64,000 nt of DNA from CAVXDY01 sp963760715 (lineage in GTDB: Bacteria > Actinomycetota > Thermoleophilia > Miltoncostaeales > Miltoncostaeaceae): the NCBI GenBank assembly GCA_963760715.1, contig CAVXDY010000004.1, positions 248,001-312,000 on the forward strand. Reading direction: 5' to 3'. The notes under the pieces are model-generated. The model was not told the origin of the DNA and made no database searches. It was given only the letters and a program-made list of their open reading frames with translations. The position numbers and the translations under genes are program-made. Every line of letters starts with the position of its first letter. The first letter of the stretch is position 1. Below are positions 58,874-64,000 of the stretch, one piece after another.

Positions 58874-60462
58874 CGCCCCCGGGGACCGCCGGCTCTCGTC
58901 GCAGGACCGCGTCGTCCCTCACCGCACTCCTGGTCGTCGCCGTCGCGGCGGCGGTCCTGGTGGTGCCCGCGACCGGGGCGGGGGCGGGAACGACCGCGGC
59001 GGGCGGCGGCGGGTTCACCAACGACTGGCGGCGCTGGACTCCCAGCCGCCTCGGCCCGCCCGGCCACACCATCTCGCGCAGCCGGGCCCGTCACCTTCGC
59101 CTGGCCCTGCTCCCGGCGGCACGCCCGGGGACGACGGCGCTCTTCACGCTCAGGTTCCCGAAGGGGGTCGTGCCGACCGCGCTGCGCTTCCGGGCGTCCT
59201 ATGCGACCACCGGCGGCGAGGTGTTCATCGCCTCGGGGTCGCGAACCCGCCACGTCTGGACGCGCCGGGCGGGCCGCAGGGGCGTGCGGAAGACGGCGCG
59301 CGTCCCGCTGAGCGGACGGCGGACGGTGATCCTGGGCGTCCGGTCCCTCCGGAAGCCACACGGCCGGAAGCGGAACACGTTCATCGTGCTCCAGGCCTAC
59401 GCCGTCAGCACCCCGGGCCGGCCGAGGGGGCTCGCACCGCGTGGCCCGGTCGGAGCGGCCGGGGGGGCCGACCCGGGGCCCACGATCTACTGGGGCGCCC
59501 GGGTGGGCGGGGCCCCCTATGGCCCCGGGTTCGGGGATGCGCCCTTCGACCCCCGGTCTCTGGCCCTCTTCGAGCAGCACGCGGGGAAGGGCGTCTCGCT
59601 CCTGCTGTGGGGGCAGCCGTGGTTCATCGACGGACAGCCCCAGCCCTTCGACACCGCCAGCTTCGAGGCGGTCCGCCTGCACGGGACGCTCCCGATCCTC
59701 GACTGGAGCCCATGGGACCTTGCGGCCGGCGGGGGCGCCGACCAGCCAGACTTCCAGCTGTCGGATGTCATCTCCGGGAGGTACGACGCCTACATCCGGC
59801 AGTGGGCCACCGCGGCGGCGGCCTGGGGCCACCCCTTCTTCCTGCGCTTCTGCCACGAGATGAACGGGACCTGGTACCCGTGGTCCGAGGACGCGAACGG
59901 CAACTCGCGGGGCCAGTTCGTGCAGGCGTGGCGCCACGTGCACGACATCTTCCAGTCGGCCGGCGCCGGCAACGTCACCTGGCTGTGGTCGGTCAACGAG
60001 ATCGAGTCCTATGACGGGATCCCGATGGCCGAGCTCTATCCCGGCCCGGCGTACGTCGATTGGACGGGCTTGAGCGGCTACAACTGGGGCAACGGGGCCC
60101 GCGGGGACAGCTGGCGCTCCTTCGCCGGAGCCTTTCGCAAGAGCTACGCCAAGGTGCTCGCCGTCGCCCCCGGCAAGCCGCTGATGATCGCGGAGACCGG
60201 ATCGTCCGAGAAGGGGGGCTCCAAGGCGGCCTGGATCCGGGATGCGCTCGATGTGCAGCTGCCCCAGACCTTCCCCGCCGTGAAGGGCCTCGTGTGGTGG
60301 AACCGCGCCGACGGCGGCTGGGATTGGCCCATCGAGACCTCCCCCGCCGCGCAGGCGGCCTTCGCCGCAGAGCATCGCCTCGCCGTACTACAGCGACAAC
60401 CACTTCTCCGGCCTCCCGGGCGCGCCCATTCCCGTCCCGTGACCCGGGCGCCGTCGCCGTAG
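58870..60462 (+). CDS. secreted GH26-type hydrolase, paralogue 2, C-terminal frameshift
   Basis: 530 residues as read. Signal peptide (ASSLTALLVVAVAAAVLVV), a beta-rich N-terminal domain (about 60-190), then the GH26-like barrel with acid/base Glu330 in HEMNGTWYPWSE and nucleophile Glu442 in IAETGSSEKGGSKAAW. Near 60370 the frame shifts. The paralogues continue AFAAGIxSPYYAxNxFxxLP, and here that text (SIASPYYSDNHFSGLP, ending TGA at 60442) is one base out of frame. The barrel itself is intact. Coupled to the GT2 gene. Confidence 0.82.
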   Translation: MTPPGTAGSRRRTASSLTALLVVAVAAAVLVVPATGAGAGTTAAGGGGFTNDWRRWTPSRLGPPGHTISRSRARHLRLALLPAARPGTTALFTLRFPKGVVPTALRFRASYATTGGEVFIASGSRTRHVWTRRAGRRGVRKTARVPLSGRRTVILGVRSLRKPHGRKRNTFIVLQAYAVSTPGRPRGLAPRGPVGAAGGADPGPTIYWGARVGGAPYGPGFGDAPFDPRSLALFEQHAGKGVSLLLWGQPWFIDGQPQPFDTASFEAVRLHGTLPILDWSPWDLAAGGGADQPDFQLSDVISGRYDAYIRQWATAAAAWGHPFFLRFCHEMNGTWYPWSEDANGNSRGQFVQAWRHVHDIFQSAGAGNVTWLWSVNEIESYDGIPMAELYPGPAYVDWTGLSGYNWGNGARGDSWRSFAGAFRKSYAKVLAVAPGKPLMIAETGSSEKGGSKAAWIRDALDVQLPQTFPAVKGLVWWNRADGGWDWPIETSPAAQAAFAAEHRLAVLQRQPLLRPPGRAHSRPVTRAPSP

Positions 60463-60468
60463 CCCGCC

Positions 60469-60486
60469 GGGCGGCTCAAGCCGCCC
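60469..60486 (+). terminator. hairpin GGGCGGC-TCAA-GCCGCCC
   Basis: A perfect 7-bp stem with a TCAA tetraloop lies 6 nt after the GH26 paralogue 2 stop. No U-run follows. It is the same loop as the hairpin at 57858. Confidence 0.55.
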
Positions 60487-60555
60487 CGCGACGCGGCCGA
60501 TGTCGACCGCGCAGAGGTTTGCGTCCTACCGAGTGGACGGCCGAGGGGCTGGGCG

Positions 60556-62055
60556 ATGGAACGGATTCCACGAACGGCCGCCGCCGCGATCGCGATCGCA
60601 GTCGTCGCGGCGATCGGCTTCGGATCGGCCGGCCGGGCCGTCGAGGCCGGCGCCGCCGCACCCCTCCGCCCGTCCCAGGCCGACGCCGGGCAGTGGTCGT
60701 TCCTCCGAGCGCTCGCCCCGGGTCACGCCCTCCGCGGCGGCCCGGTCCGCCTCTCCGTCACCGTGCCGCAGGCCCGGCCGGGCGCGCGCGTCGGCGTTGC
60801 GGTCGGGAGCCGCCGGCTGACCGGCGTGAGCAGGGTCGACCTGCGCGTCAACGGGGTCCACGCCGCGGGCCTGCGCCCGGCGCACGGCCGCTTCTCGGGG
60901 GCCCGCGGGTGGATCGCCCGCTCGCGGTTCGCCGCCGGACGCCACCGGGTGACCCTGACCATCTCGCGCCCGCGCGCCGCGACGCTCCGCGCGGCCCGCA
61001 CGGTCGTCGTGCCGCCGGCCCTGCCCGGGGCCGCGAGCGGTGACCCGGCGGCCTCCCCCGCGACCCCGCCCACCTCGCCCATCTCGCCGATCTCGCCCCA
61101 CCGGATCCTGTGGGGCGCGTACATCGACGGGGAAGCGTACGGACCCGGCCGGTTCGGCCCGCCCTGGGACATGTCCTCGCTCGCCACCTTCGAGGCCCAC
61201 GCCGGAAAGGGGGCGTCGATCGTCCACTACGGGCAGTTCTGGAAGAGCGGCGGTGAGATGCAGCCCTTCTATCCGGGCGACCACCAGGCCATCCGCGACC
61301 ACGGCTCCATCCCGCTCCTCGACTGGAACCCGTGGGATTCCGGCGCCGGGGGCTCCCCCTCCCAGCCGCAATTCGCGCTCGCGCGCATCATCGCGGGCGA
61401 CTACGACGACTACATCACCGAGTGGGCCACCGGCGCGCGGGACTGGGGCCACCCCTTCTTCCTGCGCTTCGCCCACGAGATGAACGGCGACTGGTACCCG
61501 TGGTCCGAGGATGCGAACGGCAACTCGCCCGGCCAGTACGTGGCCGCCTGGCGGCACGTCCACGACATCTTCACCGAGGTGGGGGCCACCAACGTGACCT
61601 GGGTGTGGAGCCCCAGCACGACCTATCCCGGCAGCATCGCGCTGAGCGGGCTCTACCCGGGCGACGCCTACGTCAACTGGGTCGGGATCGACGCGTACAA
61701 CTGGGGCGCGAACCCCGACCGCGACGGCTGGCAGAGCTTCGCCCAGGTCGTGACGCCGACCTACGACGAGCTCGGGGCCATCGCGCCGGGCAAGCCGGTG
61801 ATGCTCCCCGAGGTCGGCTCGAGCGAGCTCGGCGGCTCCAAGGCCGCCTGGATCACGAACGCGCTGGCCACCATCCCGGTCGCCTTCCCGCGAATCCGGG
61901 CGGTGGTCTGGTTCAACTGGGACAGCGACGGAATGGACTTTACGATCGAGTCGTCGGAGTCCGCCCGCAGCGCCTTCGCGGCCGGCATCGCGTCACCGCT
62001 CTACGCCGGCAGCGAGTTCTCGGCGCTGCCCCCCGGTCCCATCGCGGCGCCGTAG
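60556..62055 (+). CDS. secreted GH26-type hydrolase, paralogue 3
   Basis: 499 residues. Signal peptide (AAAAIAIAVVAAIGFGSAG), an N-terminal beta domain (about 50-160), a Pro/Ser-rich linker (PTSPISPISP), then the barrel with acid/base Glu308 in HEMNGDWYPWSE and nucleophile Glu419 in LPEVGSSELGGSKAAW. Closest to paralogue 2 in layout. GAGGGG lies before the ATG. It probably acts on the same kind of surface glycan. It converges with the GT2 gene after 1 nt. Confidence 0.85.
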   Translation: MERIPRTAAAAIAIAVVAAIGFGSAGRAVEAGAAAPLRPSQADAGQWSFLRALAPGHALRGGPVRLSVTVPQARPGARVGVAVGSRRLTGVSRVDLRVNGVHAAGLRPAHGRFSGARGWIARSRFAAGRHRVTLTISRPRAATLRAARTVVVPPALPGAASGDPAASPATPPTSPISPISPHRILWGAYIDGEAYGPGRFGPPWDMSSLATFEAHAGKGASIVHYGQFWKSGGEMQPFYPGDHQAIRDHGSIPLLDWNPWDSGAGGSPSQPQFALARIIAGDYDDYITEWATGARDWGHPFFLRFAHEMNGDWYPWSEDANGNSPGQYVAAWRHVHDIFTEVGATNVTWVWSPSTTYPGSIALSGLYPGDAYVNWVGIDAYNWGANPDRDGWQSFAQVVTPTYDELGAIAPGKPVMLPEVGSSELGGSKAAWITNALATIPVAFPRIRAVVWFNWDSDGMDFTIESSESARSAFAAGIASPLYAGSEFSALPPGPIAAP

Positions 62056-62056
62056 G

Positions 62057-63202
62057 TCAACGCCTCGTCTCCGGTCTCAGGCGTCCCAGGAGGCCGGTGC
62101 TGACGAGAAGCGTGTAGGCGACTCCTCGAGGGACTCCGCGCAACCTCATCTGGTCGCGGAACAGGTAGCCGATGGTCGCGATCGTGCTCGCCACGACGCT
62201 CCAGACGAGCTCCGGCCAATGCGAGGGGCGCCAGCGCGCATCGCGCGCGGCCAGCCCCCGGCCCTTCGCCGGGACCTCCTCCAGCTCGAGCGGATAGGAC
62301 GACAGTCCCCAGTCCGGCCCCGCGGGACAGAACTCCGGCGGCGGGGCCTCGGGCGTCCGGATGATGTTCTCCTGACGCCGGGTGACCTGCCACGTGAGCC
62401 ATGCCGGCATGTGGTCCAGGTGGTGGAAGTCGTTCCCGACGATCGCGCCCAGGTCGACGCCCTGGTATCTCATGCACAACCGCAGGAAGAGGTCGAACTC
62501 CATGTAGCTGTAGTAGATGAAGCTCTCGTCATAGCCCCCGCTCTCCTCCCAGAGTCTGCGGTGGAAGAGGACGATGCCGATGTAGCACTCCCAGTAGTTG
62601 TCCGACATCGTCAGGGCCATGGTGGGCAGGCGCCGATCGAACCAGGACAGGTAGCGCTCCACCACGGGGAACGATGGGGTCCGGACCGCGAAGTGGTACG
62701 GGATCCGCCTCCGATTGGAGATCATCACCGAGGCCTCGAGCGGAAAGGCGGGCTCTCCCTCCTCGACCGCGCGGAAGAACCACTCGAGGAAGTGCCGGCC
62801 GATCAGCGTGTCCTGGTCGATGCGCCCGATGTACTCCCCGCGCGAGCGCCGCGCGGCGGCGTTGATGGCGAACACCTCCGCGAAGCGGCTGTCCCGCTGC
62901 TTCTCGCGCGCCAGCGCCACCGGGACCGTCAGGAACCGGACGATCCGTGCCGCCTCCTCCGAGAGCCGCACCGCATCGCGCAAGGGCTCCTCGCTGCCCC
63001 AGTCGGCAACGATCACCTCGACGTCGTCGAGCCGGCCGAGATCGGCCGCCTGGCGGGCGGCGTGATTGAGCGTCGTCTCCAGCCGCCAGAGTGAGTCTCC
63101 CTGGAACTGGTCGTTGCGAGAGCAGAGGACCAGCGAGAGAAGAGGCGCCGACCGGGCCGGGACGCCCTCGCGCTCGACGGCGGGCTGGCTGCCGGTCGTC
63201 AC
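62057..63202 (-). CDS. GT2-family glycosyltransferase
   Basis: 381 residues: LLSLVLCSRNDQFQGDSLWRL, VEVIVADWGSEEPLRDAV, INAAARRSRGEYIGRIDQDTLIG (DQD metal site), YWECYIGIVLFHRRLWEESGG and YMEFDLFLRLCMRYQG. One hydrophobic segment lies near the C-terminus. GTG 63202 lies 4 nt after the epimerase stop, so the two form an operon. Sugar unknown. Confidence 0.82.
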   Translation of the reverse strand: MTTGSQPAVEREGVPARSAPLLSLVLCSRNDQFQGDSLWRLETTLNHAARQAADLGRLDDVEVIVADWGSEEPLRDAVRLSEEAARIVRFLTVPVALAREKQRDSRFAEVFAINAAARRSRGEYIGRIDQDTLIGRHFLEWFFRAVEEGEPAFPLEASVMISNRRRIPYHFAVRTPSFPVVERYLSWFDRRLPTMALTMSDNYWECYIGIVLFHRRLWEESGGYDESFIYYSYMEFDLFLRLCMRYQGVDLGAIVGNDFHHLDHMPAWLTWQVTRRQENIIRTPEAPPPEFCPAGPDWGLSSYPLELEEVPAKGRGLAARDARWRPSHWPELVWSVVASTIATIGYLFRDQMRLRGVPRGVAYTLLVSTGLLGRLRPETRR

Positions 63203-63206
63203 GTCG

Positions 63207-64000
63207 TCAGGCGTGGATCCGCTCGGTGAGCATGCGCTCGAGGTTGCCGCGGATCGCATCGGCGTCGTGCGTGCCGAGGTACCCGTCGATCGTGGCGTGC
63301 AACCCGTCGCGGAACGAGATCTGCGGCTCCCAGTCGAGCACCTCGCGGCAGAGGGACAGGTCGCAGACGCGGTTGTAGGGGCCGGTGGGCTTGCTCGGAT
63401 CGAAGACCAGCTCGGGGCTCATGCCCATGTAGTCGAGCACCTGGCGGGCGCACTCCACGACCTTCGTGCGCTCCATCGTCCCCACGTTGATGGCGGTGCC
63501 GTCGTCGACCCGCTCGGCCGCGCGGATCGTGCCCTCGACGATGTCGGAGACGTGCGTCCAGTTGCGGACCTGCTCCCCCGTCCCCCAGATCTCGAAGGGA
63601 TCCTGACCGGTCATGGCGCGGGCGATCATCGCCATCACGGCGTGGCTCTCGGGGCAGCGCGGACCGTAGGCGGTGAAGTACCGCAGCGACGCGGCCTTCA
63701 TCCGGCCCTCGGCGTGGTACGCGCGCAGCGTCATCTCGGCCATCAGCTTCGCCCAGCCGTACAGGTTGTCGGCGCTGTAGGGCGGCCGCACCAGATCCTC
63801 GGTGAGGTACAGGACCTCCTCCGGGTCGGTCTGGAGATCCTCCGGGTAGACGCAGCCCGATGACGCGAAGACGACCTTCTCGACGCCCGCCCGCTCGGCC
63901 GCGCGGAAGACCTGGCCGTCCAGGATCAGGTTGGTCGAGCAGTTCACCTGGTGGAGGTCGATGTACCCGCGGCCGCCGTGGTCGGCGGCGTTGTGGAAGA
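63207..64000 (-). CDS. NAD-dependent sugar epimerase/dehydratase, N-terminus outside the window
   Basis: About 264 residues are present of an extended SDR: HNAADHGGRGYIDLHQVN at the edge, VVFASSGCVYPEDL, YGWAKLMAEMTLRA (Tyr-x3-Lys), RYFTAYGPRCPESHAV, TGEQVRNWTHVSDIVEG and C-terminal WEPQISFRDGLHATIDGYL. The Rossmann NAD-binding segment is beyond the right edge. It probably makes a nucleotide sugar for the downstream glycosyltransferase. Confidence 0.85.
   Translation of the reverse strand, partial: FHNAADHGGRGYIDLHQVNCSTNLILDGQVFRAAERAGVEKVVFASSGCVYPEDLQTDPEEVLYLTEDLVRPPYSADNLYGWAKLMAEMTLRAYHAEGRMKAASLRYFTAYGPRCPESHAVMAMIARAMTGQDPFEIWGTGEQVRNWTHVSDIVEGTIRAAERVDDGTAINVGTMERTKVVECARQVLDYMGMSPELVFDPSKPTGPYNRVCDLSLCREVLDWEPQISFRDGLHATIDGYLGTHDADAIRGNLERMLTERIHA

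Overview
The window comes from a very high G+C actinobacterium-like chromosome, most likely an uncultured member of Thermoleophilia (Solirubrobacterales/Gaiellales-like). This is inferred from gene content: glucosyl-3-phosphoglycerate synthase, an HpnB-type glycosyltransferase, SpoIID and S55 proteins in a non-Bacillus background, and a Nit1C-type cluster. It is also inferred from style: many GTG starts, GTGA/ATGA gene overlaps, and a -10 box TANNNT placed 6-9 nt before the start codon, which implies leaderless mRNAs. No rRNA, tRNA, CRISPR or intact transposase gene was seen. Genes are densely packed and no gene-free stretch exceeds 300 bases.

Region 1 (1-6.3 kb): the 5' part of folE with a coupled 30-codon ORF, a decayed gpgS copy, an ECF sigma/zinc-finger anti-sigma pair divergent from a membrane protein, a TetR/DJ-1 operon with a perfect palindromic operator, class I fructose-bisphosphate aldolase and PPK2. 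Region 2 (6.3-12.7 kb): a glutamate dehydrogenase pseudogene, a CcdA-like protein and a nucleotide-sugar set (WbpI/WecB-, WbpA-, WbpB- and WbpD-like) suggesting a diacetamido-mannuronic-acid type sugar. A 165-bp MITE-like element with 18-bp perfect inverted ends interrupts it. Region 3 (12.7-15.7 kb): a SpoIID/S55 peptidase pair.

Region 4 (15.8-34.5 kb) is the most interesting. It holds homologues of the Nit1C nitrogen cluster: NitB-, NitD-, NitE- and NitF-like proteins and an MSMEG_0565-type glycosyltransferase. Interleaved with them are homologues of the oxamate carbamoyltransferase AllFGH (FdrA, DUF1116, a short DUF2877-like protein) and a carbamate kinase. An amidohydrolase sits where the nitrilase would be expected. 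Also present are a flavin monooxygenase-like protein, a PLP decarboxylase-like protein, an aminotransferase-fold protein whose Schiff-base lysine is replaced by histidine, and several unknown proteins. The combination suggests a pathway in which an unknown carbamoylated or nitrile-derived nitrogen compound is cleaved and carbamoyl phosphate is used to make ATP plus ammonia and CO2.

Region 5 (34.5-46.9 kb): HpnB-like glycosyltransferase, an unknown protein, rmlA-rmlD-rmlB (rmlC is not in the window), intact gpgS, a small secreted protein, glycerate kinase, an SDR, a histidine kinase/response regulator pair and an HtrA-type protease. Region 6 (46.9-64 kb): three paralogous secreted GH26-type proteins among glycosyltransferases, UDP-glucuronate decarboxylase and an epimerase (an exopolysaccharide region). 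Embedded in it are a seven-repeat RCC1 surface protein and the pyruvate dehydrogenase E1alpha-E1beta-E2-lipB operon, in which E2 carries an apparent frameshift. Several genes are visibly degraded (gpgS copy, gdh, a GT2 stub) or frameshifted (E2, a GH26 C-terminus). That is either real decay or sequence error, and reads would decide.
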